20,696 bases of DNA from JAHFUI01 sp041485905 (GTDB lineage: Bacteria; Acidobacteriota; Vicinamibacteria; Vicinamibacterales; CAVVIG01): contig JBGPKK010000076.1 in assembly GCA_041485905.1 (NCBI GenBank), positions 1 through 20,696 on the forward strand, in the 5' to 3' direction. This document shows positions 6,241 to 12,737 of the stretch, in pieces; position 1 is the first letter of the stretch, and each line of letters begins with the position of its first letter. A model generated the notes under the pieces. The model was not told where the DNA came from. It ran no database searches and was given only the letters and a program-made list of their open reading frames with translations. The position numbers and the translations under genes are program-made.

Positions 6241-7422
6241 ATGCCATCTCCGCTCGACGGCGTCACCGTGCTCGATCTCACCCGCGTGCTGTCGGGGCCG
6301 TACTGCACGATGATTCTCGGCGACATGGGCGCGCGCATCATCAAGGTCGAACAACCCGGCACAGGCGACGACACGCGCGGGTGGGGCCCTCCGTTCATCG
6401 ACGGCGAGAGCGCGTATTTCCTCAGCATCAACCGGAACAAGGAAAGCATCACGCTCGACTTCAAGCATCCGGAGGGTCGCGCGATCCTCGACCGGCTCAT
6501 CGCGAAAAGCGACGTGCTCATCGAGAACTTCCGACCCGGAACGCTGGCGAAGATCGGCCTCGATTACCATTCGATCGCGTCGGCGCATCCCGCGCTCGTG
6601 TTCTGTTCCATCTCGGGATTCGGCCAGACGGGATCCAGGCGGAGCGAAGCCGGGTATGACGCGGTCATTCAGGCGGAGGGCGGCCTGATGAGCATCACCG
6701 GCGCGGAAGATGGACCGCCCTACCGCGTCGGCGTCGCGATTTCTGACATCGTCACCGGCATGTTCGCGGCGCAGGGCGTGCTGCTGGCGTTGCTGGCGCG
6801 CGCGCGCACCGGCCAGGGCCAGCTGGTCGACATCGGCATGCTGGACTCGGTCGCCGCGCTGCTGACGTATCAAGCAGGGATCTATTTCGCGACCGGATCG
6901 GCGCCTCGCCGAATCGGCAACCGCCATCCGACGATCGTGCCGTATGAAACGTTCGCGGCCTCAGATGGCGAGTTCGTGCTCGCAATCGGCAACGACGATC
7001 AGTGGCGTCGTTTCTGTACGGTCGCCGGACTCGGCAACGACGAGCGGTTCGCGACCAACCGCCTGCGTGTGACGGGGTACGCCGAGCTGAAGCCGATCCT
7101 GAGTGAACGGTTGCGATCCGAGACGCGGCGCTCCTGGATCGAGCGATTGACCGCTGAGGGCGTGCCGTGCGGATCGGTACGCGATCTGGAGGAAGTCTTT
7201 TCTGATCCTCAGCTGGAGGCGCGCGAGATGATCGCGAGCGTCGAACACGCGACGCTCGGCGCGATGAAAGTCCTCGGTGTTCCAGTGAAACTCTCCGACA
7301 CGCCTGGATCGGTCCGAACGGCGCCTCCGACTCTCGGTCAGCACACGGACCGGGTCCTGCAAGACGATCTCGGCTTGAGCCCGGCGGAGATCGCCAGGCT
7401 TCGACAACAACAGGCGATTTGA
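6241..7422 (+). CDS. CaiB/BaiF class III CoA transferase
   Basis: A 393-residue class III CoA transferase, which moves CoA between carboxylic acids through an aspartyl-CoA anhydride. The N-terminal blocks LDLTRVLSGPYCTMILGDMGA and KVEQPGTGDDTR, then FRPGTL, SISGFGQTG and GYDAVIQAEGGLM are family hallmarks. Asp169 in AISDIVTG is the catalytic residue, at the same number as in formyl-CoA:oxalate CoA transferase. The C-terminal part has the usual small domain (GVPCGSVRDLEEVFSDPQL). The real acyl substrate cannot be told from sequence, and no partner enzyme (decarboxylase, dehydratase or ligase) lies nearby. A conserved small gene follows after 18 bases and may be co-transcribed. Confidence 0.92.
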   Translation: MPSPLDGVTVLDLTRVLSGPYCTMILGDMGARIIKVEQPGTGDDTRGWGPPFIDGESAYFLSINRNKESITLDFKHPEGRAILDRLIAKSDVLIENFRPGTLAKIGLDYHSIASAHPALVFCSISGFGQTGSRRSEAGYDAVIQAEGGLMSITGAEDGPPYRVGVAISDIVTGMFAAQGVLLALLARARTGQGQLVDIGMLDSVAALLTYQAGIYFATGSAPRRIGNRHPTIVPYETFAASDGEFVLAIGNDDQWRRFCTVAGLGNDERFATNRLRVTGYAELKPILSERLRSETRRSWIERLTAEGVPCGSVRDLEEVFSDPQLEAREMIASVEHATLGAMKVLGVPVKLSDTPGSVRTAPPTLGQHTDRVLQDDLGLSPAEIARLRQQQAI

Positions 7423-7440
7423 GGGAGCTCGGTAGCCACG

Positions 7441-7869
7441 ATGGAAATTTCTGCGGTCAAGAAGCGAGTCTTCGAGGCGATCGAGCGGGCCAAACGAACC
7501 GCGGCCGAGCGGCGCGTGCGCGTAGACGAGGCGGCGCGTGAGTACGAATCGTTTCTCAACCAGGTGGCGGTCCCGCTGTTCCGGCAAATCGCCAGCGTGC
7601 TCAAAGCCGAAGGCCAGATGTTCACCGTGTTTACGCCGGGCGGCAGCGTGCGCCTGATGTCGGACCGTTCGGGCGACGACTACATCGAGCTTGCGCTCGA
7701 CACGACCGGTCCGTACCCGCACGTGATCGGTCATTCGAGCCGCGGGCGCGGCCGCCGCGGCACTGAATCGGAGGTGGCGCTTGGGCACGGCGGCCCGATC
7801 CGAGGCCTCACGGAAGACGATGTGCTGGCGTTCGTGCTGAAGGAGCTCGAACCGTTCGTCGAGCGGTAA
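7441..7869 (+). CDS. Uncharacterised 142-residue protein
   Basis: I do not recognise the family. The first 55 residues are charged and probably helical or coiled-coil (Lys/Arg/Glu-rich, AIERAKRTAAERRVRVDEAA). The middle (MFTVFTPGGSVRLMSDRSGDDYIELALD) looks like beta strands, and a short Arg/Gly-rich loop and a last helix (LTEDDVLAFVLKELEPFVE) follow. No signal peptide, membrane segment or cysteine is present. Codon use is like the neighbours, which supports a real gene. It starts 18 bases after the CoA transferase, with GAGGGAG rather far upstream, and faces the next gene tail to tail. Confidence 0.75.
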   Translation: MEISAVKKRVFEAIERAKRTAAERRVRVDEAAREYESFLNQVAVPLFRQIASVLKAEGQMFTVFTPGGSVRLMSDRSGDDYIELALDTTGPYPHVIGHSSRGRGRRGTESEVALGHGGPIRGLTEDDVLAFVLKELEPFVER

Positions 7870-7880
7870 CGTGGAATCTC

Positions 7881-8300
7881 TCAGGCTGGCCTGACCTCGT
7901 AGATCCGCACGAGCTCGACCAGTTTGTAGCCGCGCGTTTGGTACGGCGGCACAATGCGCTCTGCTCTCAGGTATTGCAGCATCGTTTCGTCCGAGTAGTC
8001 CGATGCGCCGATGTCGGAAATCGCCGCGAGCGAGGCTTCGAGCCCCGACACGGTCATCGCCTTCTCGGTGATCGTCCGCGATGCAGGCAGGAACCCGAAT
8101 CGCCGGGTCCGCTCCTGATGCTCGTTGACTGTGAACACGACGAAGATCTCGTTGCTGATGAAGTTGTAATCGGCCTCCGAACGGCTCGCCGGCGCGTCCT
8201 CGACCCGGATCGCCGACACCTCCGCTATCTGCTGCAGCTGATCGATCATCCGCCGGGTGAATGCGCCTTCGCCCGACCACTTGGTGGTGTCGATCTGCAT
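7881..8300 (-). CDS. Uncharacterised 139-residue protein coupled to ubiE
   Basis: The family is not recognised. It is soluble and alpha/beta-looking, with no signal peptide and no cysteine. The middle reads as strands (NFISNEIFVVFTV) followed by a basic turn and GFLPASRTITEKAM; the end (RGYKLVELVRIYEVRP) is probably a strand pair. The ATG begins one base after the TGA of ubiE (TGACATG), so it is almost surely translated by coupling and may support the same pathway or simply share expression. Function unknown. Confidence 0.75.
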   Translation of the reverse strand: MQIDTTKWSGEGAFTRRMIDQLQQIAEVSAIRVEDAPASRSEADYNFISNEIFVVFTVNEHQERTRRFGFLPASRTITEKAMTVSGLEASLAAISDIGASDYSDETMLQYLRAERIVPPYQTRGYKLVELVRIYEVRPA

Positions 8301-8301
8301 G

Positions 8302-9018
8302 TCAGTCTCTGTGGGCCACGTGAATCGACATCAGGCCGCCGAGAAGCGGGTAGTGCACGACCCGGACGAAACCCTGCGCTTCCAGCATGGCCGCAACGCC
8401 AGCGGCGCCTGGATAGATTCGGAGCGACGCGGGAATGTATCGGTACGTGTCGGGATCGCGGTGCAGCACCCAGCCGAGCGCACTGCCAACGATCGTCAGG
8501 TAGGCCAGATACAGAGAACGAACCGCAGGATTCGCCGGTCGATTGAAATCGAGCGACAGGACCCGACCGCCCGGCTTCACGACGTGAAACAGCTGGCCGA
8601 TTGCCGTCTCCAGGTCTGGCACGTTGCGTAAACCGTAGCCGATCGTCACGACGTCGAACGAACCGTCCGGAACCGGCAGCGCGAGCATATCGGCGACCAA
8701 AAAATGCACGTCGCGCCGATCGCCTGCTTTTGCGCGCGCCAGCTCGATCATCCGCGCCGTGATGTCGAGCCCGACGACAGTGGCACCGCGGTCCGCGAGG
8801 GCCAACGCGATGTCTCCGGTGCCGGTCGCAAGATCGAGGGCGCGCTCGCCGCGGCACGGCGCGGCCAGCTCGATGAGCCGTCGTTTCCATCGCCGGTCCT
8901 GGCCATAGGAGAGCACGACGGTGATGAAATCGTAGCGCTCGGCAATCGTCGCGAACAGGGCGCGCACGTAACGCCGCTTTCCTGCCGGCGTGGCAATTCG
9001 GTCGTCTAGAGAAGCCAA
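8302..9018 (-). CDS. ubiE: Demethylmenaquinone/ubiquinone methyltransferase UbiE/MenG
   Basis: A 238-residue class I SAM methyltransferase that C-methylates the quinone ring late in menaquinone or ubiquinone synthesis. It has the family N-terminus (FATIAERYDFITVVLSYGQDRRWKR), the SAM motif DLATGTGD, the GYGLRNVPD block, KPGGRVLSLDF, and the late YRYIPASLRIYPGA segment. The ending GGLMSIHVAHR is shorter but similar to UbiE. In this lineage the product is probably menaquinone (inference). The start is TTG: the only other upstream in-frame option is a CTG before a stop. The TTG itself lies at the edge of an AGTCTGAAGTCTCAG repeat, so translation initiation may be weak or repeat-altered. Confidence 0.93.
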   Translation of the reverse strand: MASLDDRIATPAGKRRYVRALFATIAERYDFITVVLSYGQDRRWKRRLIELAAPCRGERALDLATGTGDIALALADRGATVVGLDITARMIELARAKAGDRRDVHFLVADMLALPVPDGSFDVVTIGYGLRNVPDLETAIGQLFHVVKPGGRVLSLDFNRPANPAVRSLYLAYLTIVGSALGWVLHRDPDTYRYIPASLRIYPGAAGVAAMLEAQGFVRVVHYPLLGGLMSIHVAHRD

Positions 9019-9106
9019 AGTCTGAAGTCTCAGGTCTCACGTCTCAAGTGTGCTGGTATCCAGCTGTGTGCGCGAAGCACCAGACTTGAGACTTCAGACG
9101 TGAGCC
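9019..9106. repeat. AGTCTGAAGTCTCAGGTCTCA-family inverted repeat between ubiE and the DtxR-type gene
   Basis: The left arm (GTCTGAAGTCTCAGG, GTCTCAAGT) at 9019-9048 is inverted as ACTTGAGACTTCAGACGTGAG at 9084-9104. A unique 35-base middle separates them. The element sits in the divergent intergenic region and is related to the repeat at 4707-4737. It would form a long hairpin in RNA. Confidence 0.6.
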
Positions 9107-9126
9107 TTGTTCATTCCGTTGTCGGA

Positions 9127-9132
9127 TAATAT
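9127..9132 (+). promoter_or_regulatory. -10 box for a probable leaderless transcript of the DtxR-family gene
   Basis: TAATAT ends six bases before the ATG at 9139, so the first transcribed base is expected at the A of the ATG. No Shine-Dalgarno is present. A weak TTGTTC lies 14 bases upstream, too close for a normal -35. Confidence 0.45.
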
Positions 9133-9138
9133 CCCTGC

Positions 9139-9816
9139 ATGCTCCCGTCGAGCACCGTTGAGAACTACCTGAAGGCCATTTACCAAGGCCAGTCGGCGCT
9201 GTCCGGCGACGATCGTCTGGTGCCGATGGGACAGGTGGCGTCGACCCTCGGCGTCGCGCCGGGGACGGCGACAACCATGGTGAAGGCGCTGGCCGAATCG
9301 GGACTGGCCGACTACGAGCCGTACAGCGGCGTCCGGCTGTCCGCGGCCGGCGAAAAACTGGCCGGTCTCGTCCTTCGGCGTCATCGGCTCGTGGAGCTCT
9401 TTCTCGTGCAGGTCATGGGCATGAGCTGGGCCGAAGTGCACGACGAGGCCGAACAGCTCGAGCACGTGGTCTCGGAACGGCTCATCGAACGGATCGACAA
9501 GATGCTGGGCCATCCGACGCACGATCCCCACGGCGATCCGATTCCGAATCCCGACGGCGCGATCGCGCGGCACGATTTCGACACGCTGCTTACCTGTCCC
9601 CTCGCGACGCCGCTGCGGGTCACGCGCATCGCGGATCAGGATCCGGCGTTCCTGCGGTTCATCGAACACAACGATCTGAAACCCGGCCAGACCGTCGAAG
9701 TCGAGACACGCGACGCGGCGGCCGATTCGGTGCGCCTCCGCGGCAAGGATCGCAAGACGATCACGATCGGCGCGCGCGCCGCGTCGAAATTGCTCGTCGA
9801 GCTCGAGCGCGCCTGA
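9139..9816 (+). CDS. DtxR/MntR-family metal-dependent repressor
   Basis: A 225-residue three-domain regulator. It has an N-terminal winged helix (TVENYLKAIYQ, then VASTLGVAPGTATTMVKAL), a dimerisation helix region with metal ligands (His82, Glu86, His101, Glu105, Glu108, His109) and a C-terminal FeoA/SH3-like domain from about residue 150. Glu105 replaces the Cys102 of DtxR and equals Glu99 of B. subtilis MntR, which points to manganese rather than iron sensing. The residue equivalent to MntR Asp8 or DtxR Met10 is Asn9, so the site is not identical to either. The targets are not visible; no metal transporter lies next to it in this window. Confidence 0.92.
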   Translation: MLPSSTVENYLKAIYQGQSALSGDDRLVPMGQVASTLGVAPGTATTMVKALAESGLADYEPYSGVRLSAAGEKLAGLVLRRHRLVELFLVQVMGMSWAEVHDEAEQLEHVVSERLIERIDKMLGHPTHDPHGDPIPNPDGAIARHDFDTLLTCPLATPLRVTRIADQDPAFLRFIEHNDLKPGQTVEVETRDAAADSVRLRGKDRKTITIGARAASKLLVELERA

Positions 9817-9817
9817 A

Positions 9818-10417
9818 TGCACCACTGGCGAGCCCTCCTCGTTTGCAACGTCCGGATCGGCGCCAAGGTCCGTCTGGACCGATTCGGCGGGAGTTGGGCT
9901 GTTTTCGATTCTGCCGCAAGTCAGTCTGCCATCGGCGAGCGCGAGTAAGCAGCTCGGTTCGGGTGAGCCGGACTTTACGCTGACCCTCATGACAGGACGG
10001 GACGTCGGTCCTCGCGCGCACGTCGACACCAACTACACCATCGGCGCGATTGGCGACGCCGGCGGCCGCGGGCATTTCGTGGAGCAGGTCCTGTCCGCAT
10101 CGATGAGCCTCACGGTCACCGAGCGGTTGAGCCCGTACTTCGAGGGGTTTGGCATCTCGCGTGAAGAGATCGGCGGCGGCCTCATCACGGCGATCGACAC
10201 CGGCGCAATCTACACGATTGGCAGGCGCATGGCGGTCGACGGCGGCGTGCTGGTCGGCATCAGCCGCGACGCTTCGCCATTCGCGGCGTTCGGCGGCTTT
10301 TCAGTGGCGCTGGGACACGCCCGTGCGGGCAAGCCGAGCGGACAATTCCGCTCGCGGCTCCGCGTCGCTACATCAGCTTCAGCGGCCCGAGATCGAGGTG
10401 CAGATCCTCGGCCGTGA
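9818..10417 (+). pseudogene. C-terminal remnant of an outer-membrane transporter-like (Phenol_MetA_deg-type) protein
   Basis: One open frame runs through the whole stretch. From about 9890 it reads like the C-terminal half of MetA-pathway transporter-like beta-barrels: VGLFSILPQVSLPSAS, GSGEPDFTLTLM, then alternating strands (RLSPYFEGFGISRE, VDGGVLVGISRDASPFAAF) and FSVALG near 10314. No signal peptide or N-terminal half exists; the preceding gene ends directly before it. After VALG comes an Arg/Ser-rich tail unlike the family, so the true stop seems lost. The only ATG (9989) starts mid-barrel, and no promoter or Shine-Dalgarno is seen. A truncated relic is the best reading. The family assignment is from pattern only. 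Confidence 0.5.
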
Positions 10418-10420
10418 GAC

Positions 10421-10870
10421 CTAGCCGGTGGTTTTCGCATATTTTCCGCTCCTGCGCGGCTTGGTCTTACGGGTGGTTATCGAAGACGAGTTCTCCAGCA
10501 CGCGCTTGATTTCCTTCACGAGATCTTCCGGCAGGCACGGTTTAGTCACAAACGCGTCGCACCCAGCCCTCTTGGCCCCCTCGGACATGCCCGCGAGCGC
10601 ATGGCCCGTCAGCGCGACGACCGGAATGCCAGCGGTGGCCTTGTCGGCTTTGAGGCGCCGCGTCGCTTCCCAGCCGTCCATCACCGGCAGCAACAGGTCC
10701 ATCAGGATGATGTCGGGTTGTTCGTCGACCGCGCGCTGCAGGGCTTCCACGCCGTTGGCGGCCTGTATGACGTCGTAGCCGGAGTGCTCGAGATATTCCC
10801 GGTACATGTCGCGCGCGTCGGGATAATCGTCGACGAGCAGCACGCGCGGCCTGGGCGTCTTGCTCTTCAT
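10421..10870 (-). CDS. Single-domain response regulator (CheY-like receiver)
   Basis: A 149-residue receiver domain with a basic tail. The acidic pair Asp14/Asp15, phospho-acceptor Asp58 (IILMDLLLPVMDGWE), Thr88 and Lys110 (FVTKP) are all in place, so it should be phosphorylated by a histidine kinase. There is no DNA-binding output domain; the last 25 residues are Lys/Arg/Ser-rich and probably disordered. A good GAGGAG Shine-Dalgarno lies six bases before the ATG. No histidine kinase is near, so its partner is encoded elsewhere. It is the last gene before the transporter relic on the other strand. Confidence 0.92.
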   Translation of the reverse strand: MKSKTPRPRVLLVDDYPDARDMYREYLEHSGYDVIQAANGVEALQRAVDEQPDIILMDLLLPVMDGWEATRRLKADKATAGIPVVALTGHALAGMSEGAKRAGCDAFVTKPCLPEDLVKEIKRVLENSSSITTRKTKPRRSGKYAKTTG

Positions 10871-10971
10871 GGTCGGCTCCTCATTTCCGCCTCTGGACCT
10901 GTTTGAGCTTCTGGCGATCGATCCTGATCGGCCGAAGGCCCCGCAAAGTCGACAAGCGCTGTATCACAACG

Positions 10972-11625
10972 CTACAACAATCGGCGCATTTCATCGGGGC
11001 TTTCAACGACCCACGCGTCCTCGGCGAGCCGATCGGTCGGGAAGCCCTCCCAGCCAAAACCGTACCGCGCGAGGCAGATCCTCGTGCCCGCTGCGGCGGC
11101 AGTGCGCCAATCGACCACCGAATCACCCACGAGCACGGTCTCGGCGGCAGCCGCGCCGGTGGAGGCCATGAGATGCGCGAGCCCTCGAGGGTCGGGCTTA
11201 CGCGGAAACGGTCCATCCCCGGCCACGATTCGATCGCGCGGAAAATACCGCGCCAGATCGAGCCCGTCGAGAATCCGCAGCGTGGCGGCGCGCGGCTTGT
11301 TGGTGAGCACGGCGAGCGATGCGCGGGGCGCCAGATGCGCGAGCAGCTCCGGCATGCCCGCGTATGGACGGGTGTGATTCAAGAGCCGGTCGTCGTAGAT
11401 CGCCAGGAAGCGATCGAGCGCGTCGCGCGGCGCGACACCGGACGCCGCGAACGCGCGCGCGATGAGCGTCGGCGCGCCGTCGCCGACCATGCGTCCAATC
11501 GCGGCGTCTGGCAACGGCTGCGCCCCGAAAGCGACGAGCGTCAGGTTCGCTGAGTCGGCGATGTCCTGCCTGGAGTCGACCAGCGTGCCGTCGAGGTCGA
11601 AGACGATCAGACTAAACGGGGACAT
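10972..11625 (-). CDS. gph: HAD-family phosphatase, phosphoglycolate phosphatase-like
   Basis: A 217-residue haloacid-dehalogenase phosphatase with a helical cap (about residues 16-90). All four motifs are present: FDLDGTL with Asp10 and Asp12, TNK at 108-110, Lys143 in RKPDP, and GDSVVDW with Asp168 and Asp172. The pattern DLDGTLVDS plus cap type fits Gph or PpaX, which hydrolyse phosphoglycolate or pyrophosphate; the exact substrate is not certain. It overlaps the start of the phosphatase frame with the end of queD by 14 bases, so the two are co-translated. The 101 bases up to the response regulator hold no gene that I can see. Confidence 0.88.
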   Translation of the reverse strand: MSPFSLIVFDLDGTLVDSRQDIADSANLTLVAFGAQPLPDAAIGRMVGDGAPTLIARAFAASGVAPRDALDRFLAIYDDRLLNHTRPYAGMPELLAHLAPRASLAVLTNKPRAATLRILDGLDLARYFPRDRIVAGDGPFPRKPDPRGLAHLMASTGAAAAETVLVGDSVVDWRTAAAAGTRICLARYGFGWEGFPTDRLAEDAWVVESPDEMRRLL

Positions 11626-12025
11626 TCGCTGTGTATTCAGCGAACGACGTCGGCGTCTCCCACACCTTGACGCGGACCACCGGAAGGCCCTGCGTTCCGG
11701 CGTACTCGAAGATGAGGCGGGCGATGCGTTCGACCGTGGGGTTGCTGTCCAGCAGATACATCGGTTCGCCGAGCTGCTGCAATAATTTCACGAGCGGATC
11801 GTCGTGCCGGAGCACCATCTTGTGGTCGAGCTCCTTGTCGATCCAGCCCTTCACGATGCGCTTGATGTCGCTGAAGTCGCACACCATGTTGCGACCGTCG
11901 AGGGTCGGCGTTCGCACCTCGATCTCGGCGACCGCGTTGTGTCCGTGCGGGTGCTTGCAAATGCCGTCGTAATCCAGCAGGCGGTGGCCGTAGCAGAAGT
12001 CAATCTGTTTGGTAACGGAATACAT
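11612..12025 (-). CDS. queD: 6-carboxytetrahydropterin synthase QueD (6-pyruvoyl-tetrahydropterin synthase family)
   Basis: A 137-residue T-fold enzyme that turns dihydroneopterin triphosphate into 6-carboxy-tetrahydropterin for 7-deazaguanine (queuosine) synthesis. The zinc ligands are His14, His27 and His29. Cys23 in CKHPHGHN and the Asp67-His68 pair (ELDHKM) are the catalytic residues, as in E. coli QueD. It is divergent from queC, 22 bases apart, which supports the queuosine assignment over tetrahydrobiopterin. The ATG sits within a cluster of GGTAA/TTACC motifs that may be a shared operator. queE and queF are not in the window. Confidence 0.92.
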   Translation of the reverse strand: MYSVTKQIDFCYGHRLLDYDGICKHPHGHNAVAEIEVRTPTLDGRNMVCDFSDIKRIVKGWIDKELDHKMVLRHDDPLVKLLQQLGEPMYLLDSNPTVERIARLIFEYAGTQGLPVVRVKVWETPTSFAEYTANVPV

Positions 12026-12047
12026 TTGGTAATCTTACCGAATTACC
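12011..12047. promoter_or_regulatory. Palindromic GGTAA/TTACC cluster in the queD-queC divergent promoter
   Basis: GGTAA-TC-TTACC (12028-12039) is a perfect short palindrome. A wider pair, GGTAAT (12028) and ATTACC (12042), and another GGTAAC at 12011 flank it. The -10-like boxes for both directions (TAATCT for queC, TAAGAT for queD) lie inside the palindrome. A bound regulator would block both genes. The regulator is unknown. No room exists for a preQ1 riboswitch ahead of queC. Confidence 0.4.
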
Positions 12048-12737
12048 ATGCGGACGGCAGTGCTCCTCTCCGGCGGTCTCGACAGCGCCGTGTTGCTGGC
12101 CGAAGAGGCGGCATGCGGAGACGTTCAGCCGGTGTACGTGAGCGTCGGCCTGGCGTGGGAAGCCGCCGAACGCGAGATGATCACGCGGTTGATGGCGAGC
12201 GGTGCGGTGTCCGGCCAGCCCCTCGTATCGCTGACCGTCGACATGCGCGACGTCTACGCCGCCACGCACTGGGCGATTGAAGGACGGCCGCCCGCGTATC
12301 ACACGCCCGACGAAGACGTCTATCTGCCGGGCCGGAACATCGTGCTGATTGGCAAAGCCGCCGTCTACTGCGCCGCCGCCGGCATCGGCCGACTCGTGGT
12401 CGGCACGCTTGCCCACAACCCCTTTCCCGACGCGACGCCGGAATTTCGAGCCGCGATGGCCCGGGCGCTGTCGCTCGGCCTCGCGCACCCGCTGGAGATC
12501 GATGCGCCGTACGCGGCGGTAAGCAAAGCCGACGTCATCCGGCGCGGGGCGGCGCGTGGCGTCCCATTCGAGCTCACGTTGTCGTGTATGAGCCCTCGTA
12601 CGGAACATTCCGGTCCTCTTTTTCCGCTGCACTGCGGCGCCTGCAGCAAGTGCCGCGAACGGCACGACGCGTTCCTCGGCGCAGGCATCGCCGACCCGAC
12701 GACGTACGCAGATACGGCTAATATGAGGACCGTATGA
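12048..12737 (+). CDS. queC: 7-cyano-7-deazaguanine synthase QueC
   Basis: A 229-residue ATP-dependent enzyme that converts 7-carboxy-7-deazaguanine to preQ0 with ammonia. The PP-loop SGGLDS is at 8-13, the YLPGRNIVLI block at 92-101, and the zinc cysteines are Cys180, Cys196, Cys199 and Cys202 (HCGACSKCRER). The start ATG lies directly after the GGTAA/TTACC cluster and lacks a Shine-Dalgarno, so a short-leader transcript is likely. The stop overlaps the next gene by the sequence ATGA. That tie to a peptidase pair is odd for a queuosine gene and may only reflect compact packing. Confidence 0.93.
   Translation: MRTAVLLSGGLDSAVLLAEEAACGDVQPVYVSVGLAWEAAEREMITRLMASGAVSGQPLVSLTVDMRDVYAATHWAIEGRPPAYHTPDEDVYLPGRNIVLIGKAAVYCAAAGIGRLVVGTLAHNPFPDATPEFRAAMARALSLGLAHPLEIDAPYAAVSKADVIRRGAARGVPFELTLSCMSPRTEHSGPLFPLHCGACSKCRERHDAFLGAGIADPTTYADTANMRTV

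Noticed and set aside
10364..10435. A short minus-strand frame (ending LTAEDLHLDLGPLKLM) beyond the response regulator stop.
   Set aside because: The peptide looks protein-like and might be a relic, but it is only about 24 codons, has no start and no recognised family.
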